Position numbers and translations under genes: made by a program. Below, piece by piece: positions 1 to 7,305 of a DNA stretch of 9,729 nucleotides. Where the stretch lies: NCBI GenBank assembly GCA_030146615.1, contig JASLBL010000666.1:1-9729 (forward strand), read 5' to 3'. Source of the DNA: Actinomycetes bacterium. GTDB taxonomy: Bacteria > Actinomycetota > CALGFH01. Within the stretch, counting starts at the first letter, position 1. Every line of letters starts with the position of its first letter. The notes under the pieces were generated by a model that was given only the letters and a program-made list of their open reading frames with translations, ran no database searches and was not told where the DNA came from.

Positions 1-230
1 GGCAGACCCAGCACCGGGGCGCACCAGCGCCGGATGGCCAGCCCCACCGGGGCGTCGAACTGGCTCGTTCCCGCCGGCGCAGGGTCGAACCCCTCGGTGA
101 GGAACCCCTCGAAGGGCCGACGGTCGAGGTCGCCGGGGACCACCCCGTGGCAGTGATGGTCGACCAGCGGCATCCCGCTGCTGGACGCGAAGGTGTCTCG
201 GGCAGGCCTGTTGGGGTCGAGGTCCGGCAT
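1..230 (-). CDS. FluG-like amidohydrolase, N-terminal fragment
   Basis: Only the first 76 codons are present; the rest lies beyond the left edge. The ATG at 230-228 begins MPDLDPNRPARDTF, and residues 22-31 read LVDHHCHGVV. The His26-x-His28 pair is the metal-binding HxH found at the end of strand 1 in amidohydrolase-superfamily TIM barrels. The following RRPFEGFLTEGFD stretch also resembles the amidohydrolases encoded beside FluG-type glutamine synthetases in actinobacteria. It starts four bases after the stop of that synthetase (stop at 237-235), so the two are almost certainly co-transcribed and translationally coupled. By family it should hydrolyse an amide or related bond in the cytoplasm; the substrate cannot be read here. 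Met20 is a possible alternative start, since the conserved part begins right after it. The family call is firm, the exact function is not. Confidence 0.85.
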   Translation of the reverse strand, partial: MPDLDPNRPARDTFASSSGMPLVDHHCHGVVPGDLDRRPFEGFLTEGFDPAPAGTSQFDAPVGLAIRRWCAPVLGL

Positions 231-234
231 CGGC

Positions 235-1584
235 CTAGTACTTCAGGAAGTGGGCCCGGAACCGCTCTTCCTCTGGCCTTGCCGAGTAGGCTTCCCACTC
301 GGACCGCCGAACAGCCAGATAGGAACGGGCCAGCAGGTCACCCAGCGCCTCGACGAGGACCTGGTCGCTCTCAAGGGATGTGATGGACTCCTGGAGCGTC
401 GTCGGGTACCGGTGCGCCCCGGCCGCTTCACGCTCTCGGTCTGGGAGCGTGGCGGGATCCACTGCCAGGGGCTCGGGAGCTTCCAGCTCGCGCTCGATCC
501 CGTCCAGGCCCGCGGCAATCAGGGCGCCGAAGGCAAGATATGGGTTGCAGGAGGCATCCGTCGGCTTGAACTCCAGGTTGGTGGAGGCCTGCTCCATCCC
601 CCAGAAGGTCGACGGCACCCGCACCGTCGCCTCCCGGTTGTCCGGGCCCCAGCACACGAACGCCGAGCTCCAGTGCTGGGGCAGCAGCCGGTGGTAGGAG
701 TTGACCGAAGGCGCCGTGAGCGCCAGCAGCCCGGGAACATGGGTCAGCACGCCGGCGATGAACTGCTCCGCCGTCCTCGACAGCCCGAACCTGCCCGCGG
801 GGTCGTGGAACAGGTTCCGGTGGCCGTCGCCGTCCCACAGGCTGAAGTGGATGTGCGCCCCGTTGCCGGCCTGGTCCGGCCACGGCTTGGGGGCAAGAGA
901 CGCCACCAGGCCGAACCGGGCCGCCACGCCCCGGATCGTCTCGCGCACCAAGATCTGGGTGTCGGCCGCCCGGACCGCCGGTCGGGGCGCCACCGACAGC
1001 TCCTGCTGCCCGTGGCCCAGCTCGGCGTAGTACTGCTCCACCTGGATGCCCTGCTCGCCGAGGGCCGCCACGGTCGCGTCGGTGACCTCGGCCGAGGCGG
1101 CCATCCCGACCGTGGAAAAGCACAGGCTCTCGTCGACCGGGACATGACGGCCGTCCCGCTGGGTGGCCAGGCTCCACTCGTTCTCCACGGCACACGACAA
1201 GACCATCCCCCGCTCGGCCAGGCGGGCTGTCATCCGCTTGAGGAAGTTACGCGGCCCGGCCTCATACGGCTGCCCGTCCAACCGCACGTGGTCGACCAGC
1301 ATCGCCGCGGTGTGCGGCGCATACGGCAGGACCGTGAAGGTCTCGGGATCGGGTACCAGGCGGATCTCCCCCACCGGGCCCATCCCCTCGACCGGCTGGA
1401 GCTGGTCCAAGGAGTTCATGGCCTGCATGGCCACGGTGAGACCGATCCCGGTGCGGATCCGGTCGCCCAGCCGCTCCACGTGGGTGGCCTTGCCGCGGAT
1501 GACGCCGCCGTTGTCGCAATAAAGGAACCGGACGAGGCGGACGGCCTGGGTCCGGCAGGTGTCGAGGATCTCCTCTGGCGTCAT
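235..1584 (-). CDS. Glutamine synthetase family protein, FluG / gamma-glutamyl ligase type
   Basis: A 449-residue protein of full GS-I length. The family landmarks are in order: VENEW (Glu134, Glu136, metal), AELGHGQQEL (Glu188, Glu195), NGAHIHFSLW (His244), NSYHRLLP (Arg299), GPDNREATVRVP (Arg317) and NLEFKPTDASCNPYLAFGAL (338-354). Where classical glutamine synthetases have E-x-R in the last block, this protein has Glu338-Phe-Lys340. That Arg contacts the substrate glutamate, so the Lys points to the FluG-like subgroup and an amine acceptor other than plain ammonia. No adenylylation tyrosine motif (NLYDLP) is visible. The expected reaction is ATP-dependent gamma-glutamylation of an amine, with the downstream amidohydrolase as partner. 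The start is fixed by an in-frame TGA two codons upstream of the ATG; no good Shine-Dalgarno is seen. Family certain, substrate unknown. Confidence 0.92.
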   Translation of the reverse strand: MTPEEILDTCRTQAVRLVRFLYCDNGGVIRGKATHVERLGDRIRTGIGLTVAMQAMNSLDQLQPVEGMGPVGEIRLVPDPETFTVLPYAPHTAAMLVDHVRLDGQPYEAGPRNFLKRMTARLAERGMVLSCAVENEWSLATQRDGRHVPVDESLCFSTVGMAASAEVTDATVAALGEQGIQVEQYYAELGHGQQELSVAPRPAVRAADTQILVRETIRGVAARFGLVASLAPKPWPDQAGNGAHIHFSLWDGDGHRNLFHDPAGRFGLSRTAEQFIAGVLTHVPGLLALTAPSVNSYHRLLPQHWSSAFVCWGPDNREATVRVPSTFWGMEQASTNLEFKPTDASCNPYLAFGALIAAGLDGIERELEAPEPLAVDPATLPDREREAAGAHRYPTTLQESITSLESDQVLVEALGDLLARSYLAVRRSEWEAYSARPEEERFRAHFLKY

Positions 1585-1865
1585 CGCTCAAGTAACTCGA
1601 AGTCCATCAACTCCGCCATGCCGCCCTCGGCGTCTAGGCGTTCGCCGCGGCCGGCACACCGTCGCCCGATCTTAGAGTCTCCGCGATCCAACCGGGGAAT
1701 GACCCGAAGAAGGTCTCGCGGCATTCATTTGTAGGACCGGTGAGACTCGACGCCGCCAACCGCTGAAGAAGGAAGGCACGAGGGCAGTCGCGCGCATCAG
1801 GGAGCGGCCGATTCCCTGCCCCATGTCCCAAGGAGCGCCACACATGCCAGGCAGGCACCTTGGGG
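1585..1865. other. Intergenic region between the LCP gene and the glutamine synthetase gene
   Basis: These 281 bases separate two minus-strand genes. No reading frame here resembles a protein. The left part should carry the promoter and leader of the glutamine synthetase. A TAAGAT (minus strand, 1674-1669) could be a -10 box, but no matching -35 lies at a normal distance, so no promoter is called. Besides the hairpin at 1827-1864, there is a smaller perfect 6-bp inverted repeat, CAGGGA at 1798-1803 with TCCCTG at 1813-1818 and a 9-base loop. No T-box core sequence, tRNA or recognisable riboswitch was seen. Confidence 0.6.
1827..1864 (-). terminator. Candidate transcription terminator after the LCP gene
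   Basis: Starting one base after the LCP stop codon (1868-1866), the minus strand reads CCCAAGG (1864-1858) and later CCTTGGG (1833-1827), a perfect 7-bp stem. After a T-T mismatch, a further GC/GC pair (1856-1855 with 1836-1835) extends it. There is no T-run, so this would be a hairpin-only terminator of the kind common in high-GC bacteria, or an mRNA 3'-end stabiliser. A second short stem at 1798-1818 lies just beyond it. Confidence 0.4.
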
Positions 1866-2942
1866 TCAGTGCACCTCGTCGACCTGGTTGACGCTGCCAC
1901 CAGCGCCAGCCAGGTAGCCCGCGACCGCGTCGGTCCGCAGCGCCCGATACAGCGGCTGACCCTTGACCGAGTCCAGGTAGACGACGCTCTGGCGACCCTC
2001 GGTCCCCATCCCGGCGACCGGGGCGGTCACAAAGACGAGATCGCTCGCGCGTACCGAGCGGAACTGCAGGGCCAGCGAGCGGAGCCTGGAGATGGTAAGC
2101 GACTCATCCACACTCACGGCCTTGGTCGAGGCCTCCAAGAAGGCATTGAGCTTGAGCGGGTTGGCCAGCGTGCCCCGATCCACCACCTGGCCGGCCAGCG
2201 CCTTGAGGAAGGCCTGCTGGCGCTTGATGCGGCCCAGGTCGCCGCCGGGCAGGTTGTGGCGCTGGCGCACGAAGTCCAGCGCCCGCGCCCCGTCCAGATG
2301 CTGCGTCCCAGCCGGCCAGACCACCTGCCGGGCCGGGTCCCTGACCGTTCGGGCCACCCGTACCTCCACCCCGCCGAGGGCGTCGGTCATGGACCGGAAG
2401 CCCTCAAAGTCAAGGATCGCGAAGTGGTCGACGCGGACCCCGGTCAGCCGCTCGACGGTGGCGATGAGCAGCGGCGGGCCGCCGAAGGAGAAGGCGGCAT
2501 TCAGCTTGGCGTGCCCGTGACCCTGGATCGGCACCCAGGCATCACGCGGGAACGAGACCAGGTGGACACGGCGGCGGTCAGCCGGGAGGTGGACCAGGAT
2601 GATGGTGTCCGCCCGCTGGGCGCCGTAGCGCCACAGCGGCTCATTGGCGTCTAGGCCGGTCGTGGCCTGGGCGGCCCGGCGGTCAGAACCGACCAGCAGC
2701 CAGTTCTGGGCCCGGCCCGCAGCGTGGGCCGGGCGTTCTGCCTCGGCCGGGAAGGCGCCGGGGATCCGCTGGATGTTTCGGTCATAGGTCCGCTGCCGCT
2801 CCAAGAACAGCCCGGTGATGCCCCCGACGAGTAGCACCGCCGCCGCCGCGGCGGCAAGCAGCACGCGGATGAGAACGCGGCGGCGCGGGGCTCGTGGTGG
2901 GTCCTCTGGCTTCAGGCTCCCACCGTGGGCGGACACGCTCAT
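1866..2942 (-). CDS. LytR-CpsA-Psr (LCP) family cell-wall glycopolymer ligase
   Basis: A 358-residue membrane-anchored protein. An Arg/Lys-rich cytoplasmic N-terminus (residues 11-26, RAPRRR) precedes one hydrophobic segment at about 27-47 (VLLAAAAAAVLLVGGITGLF), giving a type II topology with the enzyme domain outside. The LCP core follows: LLVGSDRR (82-89), RADTIILVHL (110-119), LVSFPRDAWVPI (128-139) with HAKLNAAFSFGG (144-155), LDFEGFRSMTDALGGVEV (177-194) and FVRQRHNLPGGDLGRIKRQQ (224-243). The Arg and Asp residues of these blocks are those that bind the pyrophosphate-lipid donor and metal. LCP enzymes transfer lipid-linked glycopolymers (teichoic acid, arabinogalactan or capsule, depending on the species) onto peptidoglycan. 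No LytR_C domain follows. The ATG has only a weak GGGA ahead of it. Stand-alone gene; acceptor and donor cannot be told. Confidence 0.93.
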   Translation of the reverse strand: MSVSAHGGSLKPEDPPRAPRRRVLIRVLLAAAAAAVLLVGGITGLFLERQRTYDRNIQRIPGAFPAEAERPAHAAGRAQNWLLVGSDRRAAQATTGLDANEPLWRYGAQRADTIILVHLPADRRRVHLVSFPRDAWVPIQGHGHAKLNAAFSFGGPPLLIATVERLTGVRVDHFAILDFEGFRSMTDALGGVEVRVARTVRDPARQVVWPAGTQHLDGARALDFVRQRHNLPGGDLGRIKRQQAFLKALAGQVVDRGTLANPLKLNAFLEASTKAVSVDESLTISRLRSLALQFRSVRASDLVFVTAPVAGMGTEGRQSVVYLDSVKGQPLYRALRTDAVAGYLAGAGGSVNQVDEVH

Positions 2943-3277
2943 CGGCGTATCGTCCCATTTTTGCTGGGTGCAGCATGTGTGACCAGATTGTCAGGAAGAG
3001 GGTGGTTCCCCGCCGGGCGCGGCCCTGACCCTCGCCCGACGACAGCCTGAACCTCGGCGGCGCCGACGGCTGATCAGTGGCTGTTCGGCGTGTTAGCCGG
3101 TGCATTGTGAAGGGCACGCGGCCACCCCGTGCCGTCAACCACCGGTACCTGGAACCCTGGAACTCAGGGCGACACCCGGGAGACGCTCGACCAAGTGGGC
3201 GTGGTTGGGTTCCAACCAACGGCTTCTGCCGTGACGCTCCTGTGGTTGGTCGGTGCGTACCCCCGCTCTTAGGAGAG
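2943..3277. other. Intergenic region between the SWIM gene and the LCP gene
   Basis: These 335 bases lie between two minus-strand genes. The right part (3202-3278) is rich in hairpins and is described separately. At the very edge, GCTCT (3265-3269) and AGAGC (3274-3278) form a small perfect stem touching the SWIM stop codon. The left part should hold the LCP promoter. CTGACA on the minus strand (about 2993-2988) resembles a -35 box, but no -10 box stands at the right distance. No protein-like frame, tRNA or known RNA element was recognised between 2943 and 3200. Confidence 0.55.
3202..3232 (-). terminator. Tandem perfect hairpins after the SNF2-SWIM operon
   Basis: Two stems sit back to back. 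ACGGC (3219-3223) pairs with GCCGT (3228-3232) around a 4-base loop. TGGTTGG (3202-3208) pairs with CCAACCA (3212-3218) around a 3-base loop. They begin about 45 bases after the SWIM stop codon, a natural place for an operon terminator. No T-run follows in the minus-strand direction. A second TGGTTGG at 3243-3249 can compete for CCAACCA, so the fold may not be static. Confidence 0.45.
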
Positions 3278-4180
3278 CTACCCAGCGTCCTCTGCGAGCG
3301 CGCGACGCTCGGCGGCGACGGTCAAGATTCGGTAGGCGGGGGCGAGCAGCTCGGCAAGGTCGCGTCCCGCCACGTCCACCGCCGGCGGGTCGAGCTGGCG
3401 CAACAGTGCGTCGGGGACCTCAGCTGCCCGCGGGCGGACCCGGAGCGCGTCAAGGTCGCCCGCCGACCAGAAGCGGTCGAGGCATTCGGCCAGTGGCGGA
3501 GCCTCGAGCGGCGGGACCCGCCCGCCGTCGTCGCCCGGGTCCGGCCCGCCGGCCTCGGACGTCCCGGGTGCCTCGGCCGGGCTGGTATCGCCGCCCCGCA
3601 GCGTGCGCAGGCGGGCGAGCAGCTCGCCCCTGGTCCGGCCCCGCCAGGCGAAGATCAGGAACGGGTCGTCGTCGAACGCCTCGGCGAGCAAGTAGTAGAC
3701 AGCGGCGACGTGCTTGCAGGGGTTGGACCAGTCCGGGCAGGAGCACGAGCTGGCCAGGTTCCGGGGCGAGGCCGGGAACAGCGACACCCCGGCGGCGGCG
3801 AACGCCTCCTCGATGTCGTGGGGCATCTCGCCCGCGAGTAGTCGGGCCGCGAACGCCGCCCGGCCGGCCATGGCCTGCTCGACCCGCTCCCAGTCGGGCG
3901 CGGCCAGTACCGGCGTCTCCAGCCGTACCCGGTAGGGCCGAACCCGCGAGCCCTGCACCCGGGCGCTCACCAGCCCGGCCGCCACCTGGAGGTCGAGCAC
4001 CTGCCCGGCCCGCGCGTAGCGGCGCCCACGATCCAGGCGGCCGCCCAGGCGGAACGACTCCAACAAGTCGATGAACCGCCTGGACCACCAGGTCTCCCCG
4101 ATCGCGCCGCGCCGGCTGCGAGCCTTCAGCCCGCCCTCGACCGGGCGGGGGCGCGACGGCGGCGGGTACCAGCCGCTCAC
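3278..4180 (-). CDS. SWIM zinc-finger protein, partner of the SNF2 helicase
   Basis: A 300-residue protein from the GTG at 4180-4178. This start overlaps the helicase stop as GTGA (4180-4177), the typical sign of coupled translation; the frame is open 23 codons further up, but that part lies inside the helicase gene and looks like shadow. The SWIM motif is clear: Cys146-x-Cys148, then Cys155-x-His157 (SCSCPDWSNPCKHVAAVYYL). Before it comes a WWSRRFIDLLESF segment (31-43) and a GRRYARAGQVLDL block (52-64), both seen in actinobacterial SWIM proteins next to HelZ-like helicases. Residues 200-225 are a Gly/Pro/Asp-rich linker, and 226-300 form a second, unrecognised helical region. SWIM domains bind DNA or proteins; the job is probably to guide or load the helicase. 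No enzymatic motif was seen. The function in the cell is not established. Confidence 0.88.
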   Translation of the reverse strand: MSGWYPPPSRPRPVEGGLKARSRRGAIGETWWSRRFIDLLESFRLGGRLDRGRRYARAGQVLDLQVAAGLVSARVQGSRVRPYRVRLETPVLAAPDWERVEQAMAGRAAFAARLLAGEMPHDIEEAFAAAGVSLFPASPRNLASSCSCPDWSNPCKHVAAVYYLLAEAFDDDPFLIFAWRGRTRGELLARLRTLRGGDTSPAEAPGTSEAGGPDPGDDGGRVPPLEAPPLAECLDRFWSAGDLDALRVRPRAAEVPDALLRQLDPPAVDVAGRDLAELLAPAYRILTVAAERRALAEDAG

Positions 4181-7100
4181 TCGACCACCGCCTCGGCGCG
4201 CAGCGCGACCAGCTCCCGCAGCTCGCCGGTCGACAGCTCGGTGAGCCACGCCTCCCCGGTGCCGACGATGCGGGCGGCCAGCCCCCGTTTCTCCTCGATC
4301 ATCCGGTCGATGCGCTCCTCCAGCGTGCCCACGCAGATCAGCTTGCGAACCTGCACGTCGCGGCGCTGGCCGATCCGGAACGCCCGGTCGGTGGCCTGGT
4401 CCTCAACCGCCGGGTTCCACCAGCGGTCGAAGTGGACGACGTGGTTGGCGGCGGTGAGGTTCAGCCCAGTCCCGCCCGCCTTGAGCGACAGCAGGAACAG
4501 CGCCGGCCCGCCGTCACCCTGGAACCGCGCGACCAGCTGGTCGCGGGCCTTCTTCGGGGTGCCGCCGTGCAGGTACAGGACCTCCCGGTCCAAGCGGGCG
4601 GTCAGATGGCGCTGCAGCTGCTGCCCGAACTCGGCGAACTGGGTGAACACCAGCACCTTGTCGCCGGCCGTGAGCGCCTCCTCCAGCAGCTCCTCCAGCC
4701 GCTCCAGCTTGCCCGAGCGCCCACCCAGGCCGGAGGCGTCGGCCAGCAGTTGGGCCGGATGGTTGCAGACCTGCTTGAGCTTCAGCATCGTCGCCAGCAC
4801 CAGGCCCCTGCGCTCGATGCCCTCGCTCTGCTCCACCCTGGCCAGCATGTCGTCCACGACCGCCTGGTAGAGCGTGGCCTGCTCGCGGGTCAGGTTGCAG
4901 TACACCTTCATCTCCAGCTTGGCTGGCAGGTCGGCGATGACCGAGCGGTCGGTCTTCACCCGGCGCAGCACGAACGGGCCGGTGAGACGCTTGAGCAGCG
5001 TGGCCGCGTCCTCGTCGTGGAAGCGCTCGACCGGGACCGCGAACCGGGCGCGGAACGCCCGCGCGGAGCCGAGCAGCCCAGGGTTGAGGAACTCCATGAT
5101 CGACCACAGCTCGGCCAGCCGGTTCTCCACCGGGGTGCCCGTCAGCGCCACCCTCCGGGGGGCGCGCAGAGACCGGACCGCTTGTGACTGTCTGGCCGCG
5201 CTGTTCTTCACGTTCTGCGCCTCGTCGAGCACGATCCGCGCCCAGGGGACCTCGGCCAGCGCATCGCGATCGCGGGCGGCCAGGGCGTAGGTTGTGACGA
5301 CCAGGTCGGCCCGCTCGGCGGTCTCCCTGAAGGCCGGCCCGGTCAGGCGCTCGGCCCCGTGGTGGACGTGGACCGCCAGCCCGGGCGTGAACCGCTCGGC
5401 CTCCCGCTGCCAGTTGCCGACCACCGACATGGGACACACGAGCAGGGTCGGGCCGGGCCGCGCCCCCGCCGTACGCTCGGCCGCCAGCAGCGCAAGGGTG
5501 GTCGGGCTCTTGCCCAGGCCCATGTCATCGGCCAGGCAGGCGCCAAGCCCGAGGTGGCCGAGGAAGCTGAGCCAGGCAAGGCCGCGCTCCTGGTAGGGGC
5601 GCAGGCGGCCGTGGAAGCCGGGCGGGGTCGCCATCGACTCCAGACGGCGGTCGGCGGCGGCCAGCAGGTCGCGGACCCAACCCTGGGCGTCGACCGCCAC
5701 CACGGGGAGACCCGCCTCGGTGGCCTCGAGCCCGAGCGCGGTCCGCAGCAGCTCGGCGGCACTCATCTCACCGGTGCCATCCGGGCGGGCTGGGGCCTGC
5801 CGCTCAAGAAACCCGAGCGCGCGGTCCAGCTCCTCCGGATCCAGCTCCACCCATCGGCCGCGGACCCGCACCAGCGGCAGCTTGAGCCGGGCGAGCTCGC
5901 GCAGCTCCTCGGCCGGCAGGGGGTCGTCGCCGAGGGCGAGCTGCCACCGGTAGTCGACCAGGCTCTCGAGCCCCATCCCGCCGGGAGCAGCCGCGGCCGA
6001 GCCCGCCTCTGCGGGTCGGGCGGTCAGCTTGAGCCCGAGGCGGGCCGAACGCGACCGCCACCACGACGGGGTCAGCACGCCGAAGCCGGCCTGGGCGAGC
6101 AGCGAGGCGGCTTCCCGCAGGAAGCGGTACGCGCCCTCGGTGTCGAGGTTGAGCGCGACCGGCCGGCGTTCGGCGAGCGCCCGCTCCAGCTCCGGGTACA
6201 GCCGGGTCGCCCGGCCCAGGTCGGCCAGCAGGCGCTCCTGCGGATGCTCGACCCGGCCGCTGGCCAAGGCAAGACCGCTACCCGCGCGCCAGACCTCGGC
6301 CGCCGGGACCAGCAGGCTGGGGTCATCGGCGCCTTGGAGCAGCAGCTCCAGCCGCCAGACCACATCGGATGGCGCCTGGTCCGGGTGGCGACCGTCGCCG
6401 GGTGGGAGCAGCCGGAAGCAGGTGCGTACGCCCCCGGTGGCGGACAGCCCGGAGCGTCGCCACTCGTCGAGCGCCCGCGCCAGCTCGGCCAGCTCGGCCG
6501 GGCCGGCGTCGACCACCGGGGTGGCCGCGGTGAGCGCGCCCAGCCAGGCCGTCGTACCCGGGAGCCGGGCCGGGCGCCGTCCCGGCTTGCTCGGGAGGAG
6601 GGAGCGACCCGCCAACGCCTCCCGGACGACCGCATCGGTCAGCGCCTCGAGCGCCGCCCCGAGTACCACCTGCGGAGGGCATCCCTCCAACTCGGGGCCG
6701 TCCGCCGCCGACCCGCTGGTGGTCCGCTCGGCCCGGCAGCTGGGGGGCATCGCGCGAGCCAACAGGGCCAGCTGCCCGGCGTCGGTGGGTGCGGGCAGTG
6801 GCCGCCAGCGGGCGGCCGGGTGGCCGCCCTCCTCGACCAGCGCGGGCAGGACTCGTCCGGCTGCGGCCAGTTCGCAGGCCAGCTTGGCCACCTCAGCCAG
6901 GTAACGCAGGGAGGCACCCGGCCTGAACGCCTCGGGTGGGGCCAGCAGCAGGTCGACGGCCGCACCTGGGGCAATGGCGAGGGCGGGGACCTGCCAGGGG
7001 GCGAGCCCGGCCGGGGACTCGGGTGCCAGCACCTGCCCGCGCACCAGCTCAGGGGACGCGAGCGGCCCGTGCCGGCCGCTCGGGAGCAGCAGCGTGAGCT

Positions 7101-7305
7101 CGGCGTCGACGACCGCGCCTTTGGGCAAGTCGTCGCCGAGCAGCTCGCGCAGCCCCGGCGTCGGGCAGGCGAACGGGTGCAGGCGGGGCTGCGGCACCCT
7201 AGCGGGGCGACCCCGCCTTGGTGGGGCAGTGGCCGGCAGCGCCGGGTCCTCCGCCCACAGGCACAGCCGGCAAGAGGCCGACCAGAGCGCGTGAACAGCA
7301 AGCAC
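4177..7305 (-). CDS. SNF2-family (HelZ-like) DNA translocase
   Basis: A 1042-residue protein if the GTG at 7305-7303 is the start, beginning VLAVHALWS...CLWAEDPALP as homologues do. Residues about 1-390 are the variable N-terminus. About 396-530 match the SNF2-associated domain (DUF3670-like; FGVLTPSWW at 408-416). The ATPase core then follows: GRLRPYQERGLAWL (566-579), Walker A DDMGLGKS (593-600, Ser replacing the usual Thr after Lys599), Walker B DEAQ (694-697), LTGTPVENRLAELWS (721-735), KVLVFTQF (883-890), SLKAGGTGLNLTAANHVVHF (940-959), and QATDRAFRIGQ (970-980) with the arginine fingers. SNF2 proteins track along double-stranded DNA and displace bound proteins. Mycobacterium tuberculosis HelZ next to a SWIM gene is the arrangement I recall as most similar. 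An ATG at 7398 would add 31 residues, but codons 7398-7306 have poor third-position GC and overlap the preceding gene. No Shine-Dalgarno is seen; coupling is likely. Confidence 0.93.
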   Translation of the reverse strand: MLAVHALWSASCRLCLWAEDPALPATAPPRRGRPARVPQPRLHPFACPTPGLRELLGDDLPKGAVVDAELTLLLPSGRHGPLASPELVRGQVLAPESPAGLAPWQVPALAIAPGAAVDLLLAPPEAFRPGASLRYLAEVAKLACELAAAGRVLPALVEEGGHPAARWRPLPAPTDAGQLALLARAMPPSCRAERTTSGSAADGPELEGCPPQVVLGAALEALTDAVVREALAGRSLLPSKPGRRPARLPGTTAWLGALTAATPVVDAGPAELAELARALDEWRRSGLSATGGVRTCFRLLPPGDGRHPDQAPSDVVWRLELLLQGADDPSLLVPAAEVWRAGSGLALASGRVEHPQERLLADLGRATRLYPELERALAERRPVALNLDTEGAYRFLREAASLLAQAGFGVLTPSWWRSRSARLGLKLTARPAEAGSAAAAPGGMGLESLVDYRWQLALGDDPLPAEELRELARLKLPLVRVRGRWVELDPEELDRALGFLERQAPARPDGTGEMSAAELLRTALGLEATEAGLPVVAVDAQGWVRDLLAAADRRLESMATPPGFHGRLRPYQERGLAWLSFLGHLGLGACLADDMGLGKSPTTLALLAAERTAGARPGPTLLVCPMSVVGNWQREAERFTPGLAVHVHHGAERLTGPAFRETAERADLVVTTYALAARDRDALAEVPWARIVLDEAQNVKNSAARQSQAVRSLRAPRRVALTGTPVENRLAELWSIMEFLNPGLLGSARAFRARFAVPVERFHDEDAATLLKRLTGPFVLRRVKTDRSVIADLPAKLEMKVYCNLTREQATLYQAVVDDMLARVEQSEGIERRGLVLATMLKLKQVCNHPAQLLADASGLGGRSGKLERLEELLEEALTAGDKVLVFTQFAEFGQQLQRHLTARLDREVLYLHGGTPKKARDQLVARFQGDGGPALFLLSLKAGGTGLNLTAANHVVHFDRWWNPAVEDQATDRAFRIGQRRDVQVRKLICVGTLEERIDRMIEEKRGLAARIVGTGEAWLTELSTGELRELVALRAEAVVE

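Noticed and set aside
82..93. GGGTCGAACCCC resembling the T-arm of a tRNA
   Set aside because: It lies within the amidohydrolase coding sequence, and no acceptor or anticodon stem surrounds it.
193..1734. Long plus-strand frame opposite the glutamine synthetase
   Set aside because: Shadow of a clearly recognised gene; the product has no recognisable motif.
2842..2855. 14-bp GC-only palindrome
   Set aside because: It is produced by a run of alanine codons in the membrane segment of the LCP protein; a coding explanation suffices.
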